A stretch of DNA of 64,000 nt. It comes from Adiantum capillus-veneris (taxonomy: Eukaryota > Streptophyta > Polypodiopsida > Polypodiales > Pteridaceae). Made by a program: the position numbers and the translations under genes. Positions 1 through 11,390 of this stretch are shown here, in pieces. The notes under the pieces are model-generated. The model worked only from the letters and a program-made list of their open reading frames with translations. It had not been told where the DNA came from and did no database searches. The stretch lies in assembly GCA_014529385.2 (NCBI GenBank), contig CM043969.1, forward strand, positions 11,610,148 through 11,674,147, written 5' to 3'. Every line of letters begins with the position of its first letter. Position 1 is the stretch's first letter.

Positions 1-1115
1 TTCAGAGGATCTAAGTTGTGAGTATCTGTGGGAGGACTTGCGTCGTAGACCCTGACCCAGCAGCTCTTGAGATAGGACACTGGAGGCTATGGGCTTGGAA
101 GTGCTGTCCACTGGCACGAGTACAGTGGGATCCTAGTGAGTGGCTATGGAGGGACCCATTCTCTTCTACAGACCGCCCAGGAGTCCCTTTCTTTTAGTAC
201 ACTGTTCGGCTTGGACGTCATATACTTGCAGCACAGAGAGAGGCCCGCCCCGCTGCAGCACGTCATTGGCAGCTTTTTGGCAGAGGCTGTGGGACTCCAG
301 ACAGCTGAGGCGCGTCACCTTGTTCCAGTGGTTGGTTGCACACAGAGCCACAGCAGTAGGGAGCTGGCTTGTACATAGTGGTCTCTCGGTCGCATGTACA
401 GCCTGTGACCAGTTGGTGGAGAGTCAGCGACACTGTCTTTGGGACTGTCCCTCGGCCCAGCAGGTGTGGCTACGAGTTCTTCGGCTGATGCCTGCCCTCT
501 CCACGGCTCGACAGTACACTTGGGGGGCGGCGGCTTGGTCCACGCTCACGGGCCCGGCACTTCAGTTTGAGCTATCTTCCACCAGCAGGATGATAGTGAT
601 ACAGGGGGGTCGACCTACACTCCAGCCTGCTACAGACCTTACTCCACAGGAGTGGAGCAGTGAGAGAGCGGAGTGTTGGGAGCTCATCAGCGGCCTAGCT
701 CTCTGGTTCATCTAGCGGGCCCGTTGTTTCCGCATCTTTGAGGCTCGCCTTGTACCAGCAGCAGAGACTGTTCGTGACTTTTGGCTAGAGCTGATCCATA
801 CTCTCAGAGGACAGCTTGAGGGACTACAGGGCAGCTCCGACCGCATGCGGGAGCGCCGCGAGGCTTTCCTTCGTCTCTGGCGCCCTGGTCTGTTTTACTC
901 CATGGTCCAGGGGGTGCTCAGATGGCACTACTGTCCACCTGTGTGGCTTTTCCCTCCTCCCATCTCTTGATTTAGCCCCATTGTATATATGCTGTTTTTT
1001 CATTGGGAGAGTCTCCCCATCATGTTTGTTGTAGCCCTCTCTTGCAGAGGTGGATGTAGCCCTATGGGCAGCTTTCATTAACTAATAGAAGGATCTTTTT
1101 CTCGGAAAAAAAAAT
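1..1115 (+). mobile_element. LINE-B 3' end, truncated, with A tail
   Basis: Non-LTR retrotransposon fragment holding the end of ORF2, a 3' UTR (971-1106) and a short A tail (about 1107-1115). The A9 run falls exactly where the minus-strand LINE-A copy loses its coding sequence, so LINE-B probably inserted there or is joined to it by a deletion. The 5' part lies outside the window. Related pieces occur at 5930-6974 and 32646-34601. LINE assignment rests on the reverse-transcriptase zinc-binding domain and the tail. Confidence 0.75.
140..970 (+). pseudogene. LINE-B ORF2 C-terminus (RT zinc-binding domain)
   Basis: Reading frame from 140 to a TGA at 968-970, broken by one in-frame TAG at 713-715. 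Residues about 50-110 have the layout of the zf-RVT domain found after reverse transcriptase in plant LINEs: a W-rich core, CTAC, an ES..H motif, WDCPSAQQVW. After the TAG the frame goes on with a basic, helical tail (RRCFRIFEARL-like, then MRERREAFLRLW) before the true end. Sequence before 140 is out of frame (TGA at 53-55). It is a dead copy. The domain call is good; exact family membership is unproven. Confidence 0.7.
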
Positions 1116-3339
1116 GTGTATCCATATAGCTGGGCCTGACTACAAAGAAATCTGCCGTGAGCTGAGGAAAATGTTCTCTGTAAAAATCCATCTTCATGCC
1201 CAACTCTTCAGTAAGCTCTATCCAAGTCCTCCTGGTGTCCATTTGAGTCAAGTCCTGACGGATAAGTCTAGTAATCTTCATCCGTGTCACAGTGAGAGAG
1301 AGGGGGCCTCCAAAGAGTACTAGAAGGGAGGCAGTGTGTCCATGCTAAAACCATGCATCTAGAACCAAGTGGTCATCTGTCCATAACAACAAGTTGTGTC
1401 TCCCTGCAAGGCCAATTGCTAGGAAGACTCAAGAGCAAGCAGGGCATATCTATTTCTAGGAAGGTCTCGCAAGTTATGTATGAAAGAGACTAAGCTAGTA
1501 AGTGCCTCAATCACCTCCGAAGCGGCAGCTGGCTCTGCTCTAATAATCTCGTGAGGTACAAAGGCCTTGTCTCTAATCATCCGAGAAATCATAGATACCA
1601 AGGGCCTCTCCATCCCTTTCCGTCCGTTAGTGCTGCCAACTCTGCCATGACAACAAACACCCAATAAATCGTAACTGAGGTCACCAAAAAAAGAAAAATT
1701 TTGGTTCGAGATTCCTAAAATTGAACCTGCGAACACATCCTCTCAGGTCTCTCCAAAGCTGCATAGGCTCTGGTCAATCTAGTCTCTGCTGCTCTTCTGA
1801 GCAAAAGAACTTTCCCATTGGAAACTACCCCCAAATAAGTATATGCATCTGTATACTCTACGATCTCTTGCCCATAGGTAAATGTGGGAGCTGACCTCCT
1901 GACCCATTGCGGTCTGGTGTTAAACACCATAACCTTGACAGGCAATCCTCTATCCTCCGCAAACACATGCAAGGCATCCAAATGACACTGTATTTTCTCT
2001 GGGGAGTCAGAAATCAACACAATTTCATCAGCATATAACAAAAGTGGGATCCATGTCCCTTCTAGGTGTCCCTTGTCTCGTAATGTAATTAGAGGCATGA
2101 TCTACAGACATATCAAACAAAGTGGAAGGTAACGGGCATCCCTGCTTCACTCCAATAGTAGAGTGAACAAGGGTAGAAATTCCCTCGGGAGTGCGTTCCT
2201 GCCCCGCAACGGATCTGTATAAAGCCATAATCTCCCAAATGAGCTGTGTGTACTCCCATGACCTGCAATCACCGCATCAATCTAGCTCCGAATACTGTAT
2301 CAAAAGCTTTGCGGATGTCCACAAAGCTACAATATATCCGTTTTCCTTGTGATCTTCCATCCTTAATAATGGCTCGTAGAGTCAGGATGTAATCAAGAGT
2401 AGAGAAACCCCTCCTGAAACCTGCCTGTCCTGTTGCTCGTATACCCTTTCTCTCTGCACGTCTGTTTAGCTACTACTTGAGAATGGATGCGTATAACCGT
2501 GCTAATGTGTGACCGATCATAATAGTATGATAGCTCCCGGGCTCCATAAGGTCTCCCTCCTTTAGGATAAGTACGATAGTAGACAAACGTCAAGCCTCGC
2601 TAGGCCCTCACCCATAGCATGGACGAACATCATAGCTAAAAGCTTTGCAAGCATATCTCTGGCATGAATAAAATGCTTGGCAACTAATCCTCATGATCAT
2701 AAGCTCTCGTATGCTTCATCCTGTCAATGGCTTTCCTTACCATCTTTGCTGTAAAGAAGTCAATGGTATGTGGGCATGGCCTTGGTGGTGATGCCCCGAC
2801 ACTGTATATAGGGATGCTACACGCCTCTGGAGAAGTAATAGCTAAAGCGGGAAAGCATTCATGAAAAAGACGCCAAGCCTCGGCTGAATCCTGACTCAAA
2901 AAAAGCTGGTATAACTCCTGCTCAAGGCTAGCTAGAAAGGCCCTCTTCTTCTGACATACTAAACGTCGGAAGGCAATGCACGACTGTCTATGAGTGACGA
3001 TTTCCAGAGAAACCTCTCTTTGTAGTCGGGCTCTCAAATCTCTGCACTCTTCATCATACCAGTTGTTCCGGGGAATAGTCCCAGAACGGCGTCTATGCTC
3101 GGGCTGTGTACGTGGATAGAGGCCTCCCTAGCCGCATCCCATAGAGTCGCTGTCAGAATATGGGTGAGCTCCTCCAAAGGTCGCCTTGGATTCTCTATGC
3201 ATAGGCGTCTATAAATCCCATCGATGTAAACAAAGTCCGTCCAAAGTAAAAGTATATCTTGTAGGACCTCTTGCTTATATCCTTTGAGCTATGGTGAACT
3301 GGAAGGAGATGTCCACTCTCAAAAGGCATGGTCCACTAC
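1112..3339 (-). pseudogene. LINE-A ORF2: reverse transcriptase and C-terminal region
   Basis: Decayed reverse-transcriptase half of ORF2. Recognisable blocks in order: EN-RT linker (3037-2684, ending KAIDRMKHTRAYDH), the GVKQGCPLPSTLF block of motif B (about 2160-2130), LLLYADEIVLI of motif C (about 2040-2010), then TDAYTYLGVV (about 1850) and the RQDLTQMDTRRTWIE block (1270-1230). Motif C reads YADE instead of YADD, so a catalytic aspartate is lost. Many frameshifts and stops separate the blocks. The 3' zinc-finger part is missing after about 1112. Confidence 0.75.
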
Positions 3340-4115
3340 TACGTTAATGGGCTGGGTCCAGCTGTGAAGTCCTCAATATGGGAAAGAAATCTCGGCGCAG
3401 CCATAATATAATGCACCGTGCTAGCTCCGTGACAATGTGGGAAGCAAGTAAACCCGGGGGCTGTTGGGAATCTCTGTAAGCCATTAAGTATAGCTAACCC
3501 ATGTGCGGTGCCCATATGTAGCAAGTATCTCTCATACTCCATACATTTTGTATCCTGTGAGGGGATATCCAGCCCCATGTCTATGGTATCCAACTCTCTC
3601 AACATCTCCTCCGAGGTATCATAGAAGATTGTCTGATGGTAGCTTGTTCAGGCGTTGAAGTCTTCCAAGAGAATGATGTCCCCATCCCCAGAGAACTCTT
3701 ATATGTCATCATGAACCATAGAGAAAGGAGACTCTCCTCTAGGTGATGCATAGGTTGATGCACTTGGAGCAAAATAGCATATGGCAATGTAGAGAAATCT
3801 GTCTGTGTCAACCTTCAATCTCACCTACATGTATCTGGCACTATCGTCTCTCCTAACAATATGTACAAGCAACTGCAAATCTTTCCTGAAAAGAGCTTCT
3901 ACCTAAACCCCCCCCCCCCTCGATCATCTACTTCCATGCTGAGATCTTGCATCTACTTGATGAGCCGTCTCCCATCCATATCCAGTCATATGTAGCATCA
4001 TCTAACCCGGGGCGTGGTGAGTCTTTGAATAGAACATAATATCTCTTTCTCTAAATCTGTCCTCAAAGGCACCCACATCAAGCTTGAAAGACCCATTGCA
4101 ATTCCACATTACTAT
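3340..4115 (-). pseudogene. LINE-A ORF2: APE-type endonuclease
   Basis: Apurinic/apyrimidinic-type endonuclease that nicks target DNA in LINE transposition. Seen on the minus strand: MWNCNGSF near 4110 (N-terminal strand), LEDFNA near 3650 (the GDFN motif with G changed to E), GFTCFPHCHGASTVHYIM near 3440 (the conserved STVDYV block, with H for D). At least two stops and one frameshift interrupt it. The + strand copy at 39745-40661 has the unmutated motifs GDFNARTA and STVDYVM and guided this reading. Confidence 0.7.
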
Positions 4116-4145
4116 TTTAAGTTTGGTCCCATAGGTCTCCAACTG

Positions 4146-5224
4146 TCATGTGGAGCGTATGACCACCTTCCTTTTTCTATAGAAGGCTATCTTTCCTTTT
4201 TCCCTTGCTGCCCTAATGTGTGGCATAACTTCCTGCATGTGGGCAAGTTGTGATAGAGTGAGATAATCACCAACGAATATGCCATTCTTCTTTAATGTAG
4301 GTTTTCTCTTCAAAAACTCTTTCTTCGGCTCAATAGTGGAAAAGCGCAAAATGAGAGCACGTTTCTTCAATGTCTCTCCAACACCTCTACTTCTTTTACC
4401 GACTCTCCATGCCTTTGGCATAACTTCCTGCATGTGGGCAAGTTGTGATAGAGTGAGATAATCACCAACGAATATGCCATTCTTCTTTAATGTAGGTTTT
4501 CTCTTCAAAAACTCTTTCTTCGGCTCAATAGTGGAAAAGCGCAAAATGAGAGCACGTTTCTTCAATGTCTCTCCAACACCTCTACTTCTTTTACCGACTC
4601 TCCATGCCTTTGTATTCGTTGGTTTATCTATTCCCATCAACTCCATGAGATCCCTAACTTCTTCCTCAGACTTTATCTCGATCTTTTAGACAAGTAACTC
4701 TCACATGTACAACACGTGAGCGTCTTCGTTGTTCCTCCTGTAGTGTCATGTTGATGATGGTTGGTGTAAGGGTTGATGCCTCCTTGACTTTTCCTTTCCT
4801 GGCAACCTCTATCCACTTGTCCACTTCATCCATCTTCTCTTTGCATCTTGGTGATCACCTCCATTGTTGCTTTTTGATTGTTTGCACTTGCTCCTTGATG
4901 ACTTGGAGCTCTTCGATAAGTGAGGGCTGGAATTTTCCTTCTTCGAGTTCCTCTCTTGTCTTAACTTCAGCCAGCTCTTTTAAGCGCCGATTCCTCCCCT
5001 TTGAGCGCGTCGATTTCAGCCCACATGTTCTCCTTCTCTGCTTTCCATTGTTCCTCTTTGCTAGCTTGCTTTTGGAGGAAACCTGCCTTTTCCTCCATCC
5101 AACTTTCCATCTTCGCTTTCCACTCTTTCATCTCTTTTTCCATCTCTATGAGTCGTTTGTGTGTAAGCATGAAAGTAGCCTTCAACGTCCTCGGGGGTGT
5201 TTTGTTATGTGGAGAAGCCATCAT
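4146..5224 (-). pseudogene. LINE-A ORF1, L1-type RNA-binding protein
   Basis: ORF1 encodes the nucleic-acid-binding partner of the LINE RNP. N-terminal part (5224-4967, 85 aa) starts MMASP and is a lysine/glutamate-rich coiled coil (MEKEMKEWKAKMESWMEE). C-terminal part (4646-4146, 166 aa, open) has the pattern RALILRF...GIFVGDYLTLSQ...REKGKIAFYRKRKVVI, which resembles the C-terminal domain of animal L1 ORF1p (the ITEDLS-like block). The two parts are in different frames. A perfect 195-bp tandem duplication doubles 65 residues. Start chosen as the ATG pair right after the (TC)n array. Confidence 0.7.
4222..4612. repeat. Perfect 195-bp tandem duplication inside LINE-A ORF1
   Basis: Two copies, about 4222-4416 and 4417-4612, that I read as identical. 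195 is divisible by 3, so the duplication keeps the frame and adds 65 residues (repeat of KAWRVGKRSRGVGETLKKRA...). The matching ORF1 at 39394-39720 has one copy. Confidence 0.9.
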
Positions 5225-5229
5225 CTTGC

Positions 5230-5231
<2 letters not shown>

Positions 5232-5300
<69 letters not shown>
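5232..5300. repeat. (GA)n microsatellite at LINE-A 5' end
   Basis: About 69 bases of pure GA on the + strand, that is (TC)n on the LINE-A sense strand, immediately upstream of ORF1. Confidence 0.97.
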
Positions 5301-5306
<6 letters not shown>

Positions 5307-5513
5307 CATTTGGGGATTCTACTGCTCGTCGAGAATCACAAATCCAGGAGCACCCGGACGGGACACCAGCTGAGGAACTGCACCAACCCTACATACAAAA
5401 ATAAAATATAGCAAAAGTAGTGTTTGACAATTTCTCATGTGTGAAAGAAAAAGAGGTGTAATGACCATAAGGAAGTGTGAAATAATAGCAATATCATAAC
5501 CTGGTGTGTATAC

Positions 5514-5633
5514 TTGCAAATACAGCTCTTCCCGAGCTGCCCATCTTGCTTCTATCTCGTCCAAAATCGTGACATAATCTTTATGATTTTGGACTGCTAC
5601 AATGATGTGGAAGTTATGTAACTCCAATAGATC
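5514..5633 (-). other. Isolated exon-like fragment of an unidentified gene
   Basis: On the minus strand a T-run plus GCAG acceptor ends at 5634 and a GTATAC donor begins at 5513. Between them lie exactly 120 bases, 40 codons without a stop, reading DLLELHNFHIIVAVQ at the start and EIEARWAAREELYLQ at the end. The splice sites, the phase-0 fit and protein-like composition support a captured or stranded exon. I do not recognise the protein. Flanking sequence to about 5900 is AT-rich and shows no further exon that I can support. Confidence 0.4.
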
Positions 5634-5929
5634 CTGCAAAAAAATGTATCTAGCAATATCAGCAAGGTCATACAATCAGTGGCCTACCATGGGACAAAAT
5701 ATGATTTGAATAATTTTTGAAAAAAAAACATTTTTTCAATGAGCAAAAGAGTAGATTCTTCATAGAGAAATGCCCTTTAAATAGGGAAAAAATAGGCTTA
5801 CTAGCATCACACACAAAAGCAATAACAACTAGAAACCTAGCATATTGTGTTGCATTAATGTATTACATTATGAGTATGACCTGTGAGTTATAAGAGAAAA
5901 TTTTCCAGCGTTTCCTAAACATATAAGCG

Positions 5930-6974
5930 CCCAATGTGGCAAGTGCACGAGCAGAGTTTTGGTCTCATATTGTAGAGTCTTTGCCGCATGTAGAGCAATG
6001 GTGTGTTGGGGGAGACTTCAACATATTGGAGGATCCCTCTAACAGGATTTGAGTTTGCCAGGCTACTGTACACGGGGCTGAGTTGGCAGCTTCTTGGGAG
6101 TGCCTATGTATGACTTTGAGAGTTCCTGGTGTTTGGCATCATTCAGGCTTTGTGAGGCCCCCTTCCATCTTGTCTTTCTCTTACTCTAACGGCAGAGTAG
6201 GAGGAGTGAATCTATGTCGGATAGATAGCTTCTATGCCAGTGACCACATCTATGACATGTGGCAAGGACTACTTTTTCTGACCATGCGCCAGCGATTCTC
6301 ACTGTGACAGACAGACAGAGGAGGGGGAGTGCGATGCTACGCATCCCTTAGAGGATCTTGCTGGATCCAGAGCTTAGAGAGCGAGTGGAGGCGCTTTGGA
6401 CACAAATCTTGGACACGTAAGACTCCCCTGCTGGTAGAGTGGCCTCTGGATCAACGGAGCTCAGCCGCTTCTTCCTCCAGGAGTCTACAACTCACTTGGC
6501 TGCAACCAAGGAGGAGGAGAGTGTCTCCGATGGGGCATTGTTTCCTTGCAGAGCATGCAGGAGCAGCATCCAAACAGTCCTTGGTTGGAGGAGCAGATAC
6601 AACATGCTAGGTAGGAGCTGGCTAGCATTGAGGAGCGGCACCATGAGTTTACCTTCCATTGACCGGCATCTCAATGGACCCAGGTGAGTGACAGAGTTAC
6701 TGGGGAGTTTTTTGAGACTGTGGGGTCACGCCATTCGGATACCAGTGTTAGCCAGTTGAGGAGACCCGACAGCTCAGTTGCTTCAAAGCCTGAGGATATG
6801 CGTGCAGTTGCTACTGACTTTTACTGTAATTTCTTGTGAGATGAGCCTTAGTCAGAGCGTCACGATGCATGCAAAGAGCACGTTTGGACGCAGATACCTT
6901 GTCATGTGCACATCTAACCCTATGTGCATATGGACAAGCTACTTCAGGTCCAGGGTTCATGTCGGCTTAGAAAG
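5930..6974 (+). pseudogene. LINE-B endonuclease and EN-RT linker fragment
   Basis: Fragment of LINE ORF2. Near 6010 the frame reads CVGGDFNILEDPSN, the GDFN catalytic block of APE-type endonuclease. It continues with RVGGVNLCRIDSFYASDHIYDMW (6083-6307 frame) and FLTMRQRFSLSDH-like sequence. From 6330 to 6960 come the linker blocks RIP*RILLDPELRERVEALW and SVASKPEDMRAVATDFY in shifting frames. Several stops are present. It ends where an LTR-like sequence begins at 6975. The same GDFN..ED block recurs at about 33690. Confidence 0.65.
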
Positions 6975-7727
6975 TGTTCTAGCACCTTTGTGAGCCTGTG
7001 CGCAGGTGGTGCATGTCCAGGCACTTAGAGTAGTTGCATATCCTCTAGTTTCACACAACATGATCATCAGCATGACAGTCAATACCCAGCATGAGCATTT
7101 TACAGTGCACAGAACCCATTTTCCTTATTTTATCGATTTTTCACTTATTATTAATAAGTGACTTTGTTGGGAAACTGGATAGGGCAAATTTTGTTAAGCT
7201 CTATAAAAGAAACCTAGCGCTAGCGCTTTCTGGCAGAAGAAGCAGCAGAAGTTCCAACAACTTGCAATGCACCTTCTCAGCAAGACCGGCATGAGACCTA
7301 GCGTTTTTCAGCCAACAAGAAGCAAATAGCGTTTTGGCTACAGTTTCAGCTTGGTGTTTTGCAGATACCAAATCAGGCCTAGCGTTTTTGCAGATAGCAT
7401 TAGCATTTTGCAGATTCCCGGCGATAGTTCAGCCCCAGTCATTAGCATTTTCAATTTTCAACACTTAGACTCCGCAAGATCAGCCCCAGACCTCGTAGAT
7501 CTCACCTACCCGCAGCATGTCCTCGCAGCACCGTCAGATCAGCCAGCATTTTCAGATTCAGCTGCTCATCGCAGATTTCAGCATCTACGTTTTCAACGCA
7601 TCAACGTCGCGTCGTCACCATCGCCGTCGTCGCCGACACAGTGTCAAAATTCAGCAATTAGCAGATTTGCAGATTTCAGCCCATCTCGTCGTCGTCATCA
7701 TTGTCGTCAACATCGTCAGCAAGTCCA
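6975..7727 (+). repeat. E2-family LTR, inverted and truncated copy
   Basis: Starts TGTTCTAGCACCTTTGTGAG and runs as the reverse complement of the E2 LTRs. Matching landmarks are the block around 7091-7160 (ACAGTGCA...TTTTTCACTTATTA), the TTGTTGGGAAA block at 7165 and the CAGATTTCAGCCC block near 7670. It stops about 370 bases short of a full LTR. It therefore stands head to head with the left E2 LTR (7753) and could form a long hairpin with it. No coding sequence found inside; the open frames are low-complexity. Confidence 0.65.
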
Positions 7728-7752
7728 TTGCCTCTAGATCATTGTACCAGAT

Positions 7753-7922
7753 TGTTAGGTGCAACGGAATGAATGTTGAACTTTGCCAAGATGAGTGCTC
7801 CGAACTGTGCTCAAGGGTCCTTTTTTCTTAGGGAAGGAAGAGCCTTCCGTTCTTTAATGAGAGAGTGCAATGGACACAAACAAAGTGAATGGACACTATG
7901 AGTGAAGGTACATGAGACTAAG
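7753..7922 (-). repeat. E2 left LTR, first part (before E1 insertion)
   Basis: Starts TGTTAGGTGCAACGG and matches the right LTR at 18941-19112 with a few differences. It is cut at 7922 by the E1 element; the rest resumes at 15902. Confidence 0.8.
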
Positions 7923-9252
7923 TATAACCGGCCTGTACAACGTACAGGGCGGTACTATTTCAATTACCTATTAACTTTACACAGAGCACTGAGAAGCAAA
8001 GAGGAACACAGTTGCGTCCAGCGACTAGAATGTCGCTGCGCACACGAGACCGACACCCTGTAGGCCCCAAAGACGGACGCCCCTTTCGGTATTTCTTTAA
8101 TAATTTAAGGTAGACGATCCGACCACTTAGCACAAGCTTTCACAAAGCTGTCCAAACCTGGCGAGGGCTGAAAACACAGGTTTTCGACTTGATTTCGGCA
8201 ACATAACGGTGTAAAAACCCTTGTAGGTCAAAAGTAACTGTCTAGGGCGGATTCCCTCGCTATCTGGAAGCTTTGTGGTGAGCTGTCACGAAAATACAGC
8301 GGGCTGTAATTCTCTATTTTTCACTGTCGGGTGCCCAAAAGCCTGTACACACATCCCAAGGCTCTCACGAGGCTCCCTTGGTGTTCCCTTGCAGTTTAGG
8401 TGTGGAACCCTAAACCTGCAAAAAAACACAGCAGGCTGTAATTCCCTGTTTCGGATTCTTTTTAGTGGAGCGAAGACGCCCACGTGTGTCCCAAGGGCTC
8501 CCGCACACAATGGGACAGTTCCCCTGTGAATCGGACAAGTTTTCAGGCGAGAAAACTCTCCGAACTCGCAATCTTTCGTGATGGAACTGTGCGTACCTGT
8601 GGGGGATTAACAATTAGCTAATCCGGTTCCTGTTCAGAAGGCTCTTGCCTTGGCAAACGTGCATAAACGCCCATAACTGTACATATTCATCTGAGTAGCC
8701 CAAGTAGTGGGGCATTACCATATGTGCCAAAGGGGAGAGAGAGATGCACGAGAGCAAGTCATCGCGCTACATGAGACAGAGGAGAAGATAAGCTTTCCAT
8801 TAAAGCTGTAGACCTGCACCCACTACTCACACACACACTGTAGGTCACTTATGAGTAAAAAATCAGCCCCCTCCCTCTCTTGGGTGCCTCCTCTTGCTGA
8901 GGTGTCCCGGAGGCAGCTCTCCTCCTGCCAAGTGTCCAGTTTGCCCCTTTGAGTTAATTCCCTAGTTCCCACTGACTTATAAAGTTATAAGTGACTTTCC
9001 GAGTGGCCCAGACTTCATTTGGCGCACACAGGCTTCAATACTCATCAGAATTCAGTGCTAATTGGCCCGACCAGTCCCAGATTGACCGACCTAGACTCCC
9101 GATGTGAGAAACCTATTCGGCCGCAGCCGTTTCACACTGGCCATGCAATGTCTACTTGCACCTTTTCAAGCGTTCCGGGGAAACAAGTAGAAATAAAAAT
9201 ATATAGTACTTATTTACGAGAGGCGACAAGAAAAATACACCTCCTGGTGACA
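7923..9252 (-). repeat. E1 3' LTR
   Basis: 1,330 bp. On the minus strand it starts TGTCACCAGG and ends GGCCGGTTATA, a non-canonical TG...TA pair. It contains an internal imperfect direct repeat (about 8293-8400 and 8428-8525) sharing ACAGC.GGCTGTAATTC and TCCCAAGG.CTC. Confidence 0.85.
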
Positions 9253-9261
9253 CACCCCTCT
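9253..9261 (-). promoter_or_regulatory. E1 polypurine tract
   Basis: Minus strand AAAGAGGGG immediately before the TGTCACC start of the 3' LTR: the plus-strand DNA synthesis primer of E1. Confidence 0.7.
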
Positions 9262-9563
9262 TTGAAATACTGCAAGCGACCTCGCTTGCATGCCAATAAT
9301 ACATGCGAATATCTCCTGATAGCACATATATTCTATGATGGGAATCCAAGATATACATGCTTCCGGAAATGTAGCGTTGGACGATTAAACAATCCCACAA
9401 ACCTGGCTACGACACATATATCAAGCATAGAAGTCTTCTAGTGTACTCTCGAGCACAAACTTCTCTAGCTAAATTCTGTATGGAAAGAGTAGATATAATT
9501 GCTTAACTACTCTGTTCAGCATCATGAACCATGCTCTTGCCTTGCTCCAAAAAAAAGGCTACA

Positions 9564-10199
9564 TCAAGTCACTGTGGGTTCCATCTGAAAGGCTTCAAGA
9601 TACAATTGCAATAGCTGAGGTGAATCAAGCAATTCAGACTCTTCCATCCATTTGGCATCCAATGATGGATAGTTCTTGAACTTCACCAAATAGCGTCTTG
9701 CAACCTTTCCTCCAACCTTTCTTTCTTTATGTGCCAATATCTGTTCAGGAACAAGGATCTCATCCAATTCTTCCACTTCGGGTTGTTCCTCATCAAGCAT
9801 ATTCTCTGGCATATCACCAACAAAGGGTCTTAGAAGGCTGACATGAAAAGCATTATGTATTTTCTAGCCTTCTGGTAGCTTCAACCTATAAGCTACATCG
9901 CTGATCTTTTTCGAAATCTGAAAAGGACCATAATATCGCATACTGAGCTTAGGAAACAAACGTTCCTTGCCTTTCCTTCCTTAACCTGGCCTTTTCAAAG
10001 CGCAAAAGCACCCAATCACCAAGTGAAAATACAAGTTCACGACGGTGACGATCAGCAGCTTTCTTTTGCTTAGCCTAAGTCTTCTCAAGAGCAATCTTTA
10101 TCTTCCTGTATGTCTCATCCACATCTTGTACATACTTGTCTGCCTCAAATATCTTGTCCTTAGTCTGCAAAATGGGCGGGACTTTCTTCCCTCCTTCCA
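9564..10199 (-). pseudogene. E1 integrase C-terminus and chromodomain
   Basis: Continuation of the E1 polyprotein after frameshifts. In broken frames from 10190 to 9820 one reads KAPFEIVEGGKKVP, RHRRELVFSLGDWVLL (integrase C-terminal barrel) and HNAFHVSLLRPF. The open segment 9812-9564 (82 aa) holds EQILAHKERKVGGK..RRYLVKFKNYP..DAKWMEESEL, a chromodomain with the aromatic residues of the YLVKWKG-type core (F and Y/W positions largely kept). Chromodomains steer chromovirus integration to marked chromatin. Confidence 0.75.
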
Positions 10200-11354
10200 C
10201 TATCTCAAATGGTGCCTTACTGTTGACGTATGCACAGTGTTATTGTAGGCATATTCAACCAATGGGAGATGGTGTTCCCAAGTTGCCTTGTGCTCTGACA
10301 CATAATATTTGAGCATGTCCAGGACAATAGAATTTGCCTCTTCTGACTGTCCATCAATTTGCGGATGAAACGAAGAAGAGAACTTTAGCGTAGTGCCCAT
10401 GTTCTCAAACAATGCCTTCCAGAAAAGACTCGTCATATGTGGATCCCTGTCACTGACAATTGGCTGAGGCATCCTGTGGTATTTAAAGATATTGCTGATG
10501 AATATCTTGACCATATGTTCTGGCTTTATCTTCTTCCTCACAGGAATGAAATGGGCCTGCTTACTGGACATACAAATGATAGTCCAAATCTCATCATTGC
10601 ATGTTTGCGTCCTTGGAAGATCAAAGATAAAGTCCATTGCTATGCTTTCCCATGGCCTATCAGGGATCGGCAATGGCTGCAACAATCCCGGTTGCTTTTG
10701 CCTGTCAAATTTGACTTTTTGGCAAACTAAGCATGATCTTACAAATGTGTCAACATCTTGACGCAAAGCTGGCCAATAGAAGAATGCCTCAACCCCTTTC
10801 ACTGTCGCATCAATTCCACGATGCCTAGCATAAGGTGGAGCATGACTTTCCATCAAAATCTTTGGCCGTAACTGTTTAATAACGCATAACTTTCCATGCA
10901 TCATGAGAAAGTCATTCTTAAGCATATAGTTCTCATAATGTTGCCCATCAATAAGCTGGTCATAGATCCTTGCAAAATCTGTATCTTCAACATATTGTGT
11001 CTTCATTTCGTCTAGTTCACAATGGTACGGAATTGACACTGCTAAAATTTGGAGCTTTCGTGACAACGCATCAGCCACCACGTTCTTTTTCCCTTGCTTA
11101 TGCACAATCTGAAAATGGAACATTGACAAGATGTTTGCCCATCGCATGTGCTTCTCAGACAACTTCGTCTGTGTGAGAAAATATCGCAAGGTTTGATGAT
11201 CCGTTTGGACAACAAAATCAGCCCCTAGCAGATAATGTTTCCAACTAGTGAGAGCATGAATTACTGCCAACAATTCTTTCTCATAGACTTGCAAGTTCCT
11301 TTTAGTCTTCAAAATAATTCTTCTCTCATATGCGACTATTCTGCCATTCTGCAT
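10200..11354 (-). pseudogene. E1 RNase H and integrase
   Basis: 384-residue open segment in the same frame as the RT segment, separated from it by a TAG at 11391-11393. RNase H: YEKELLAVIHAL and VQTDHQTLRYFL. Integrase: zinc-binding HHCC (H..H near residue 170, CLVC near residue 215), then DDE core residues in AMDFIFDLP, VSDRDPHMTSLFW and HPQIDGQSEEAN. It ends by frameshift at YNNTVHTSTVR. The function would be degradation of the RNA template and integration. The copy is inactive because of the stop and frameshifts. Confidence 0.85.
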
Positions 11355-11390
11355 TAGAACTACACCAAGACTATGGCCACATGCATCACA

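Larger units (their letters stand above)
1112..5231 (-). mobile_element. LINE-A copy 1 (5' complete, 3' truncated)
   Basis: Minus-strand LINE read from 5231 down to about 1112: ORF1 (5224-4146), endonuclease (about 4115-3340), reverse transcriptase (about 3340-1730) and the start of the C-terminal region (1290-1112). Its 5' end lies directly against a (TC)n array on its own strand (GA at 5232-5300 on +), only 7 bases before the ORF1 ATG. The 3' end is lost where the LINE-B A tail begins. Compared with the + copy at 38794-41509, the order of domains is the same, and this copy keeps the linker between EN and RT that the + copy has lost. Confidence 0.8.

Noticed and set aside
4748..5411. Long + strand frames running through the GA microsatellite
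   Set aside because: They are the reverse of LINE-A ORF1 plus RERERER translation of GA repeats; low complexity and no domain.
7351..7831. Two overlapping + strand frames rich in H, R and S
   Set aside because: They lie in an inverted E2 LTR; the matching LTRs at 15940 and 19200 do not keep the frames.
8275..8613. Cys-rich small frames on both strands, also at 14911-15179
   Set aside because: They lie inside the E1 LTRs, appear on both strands, and trace an internal LTR repeat; coding not supported.
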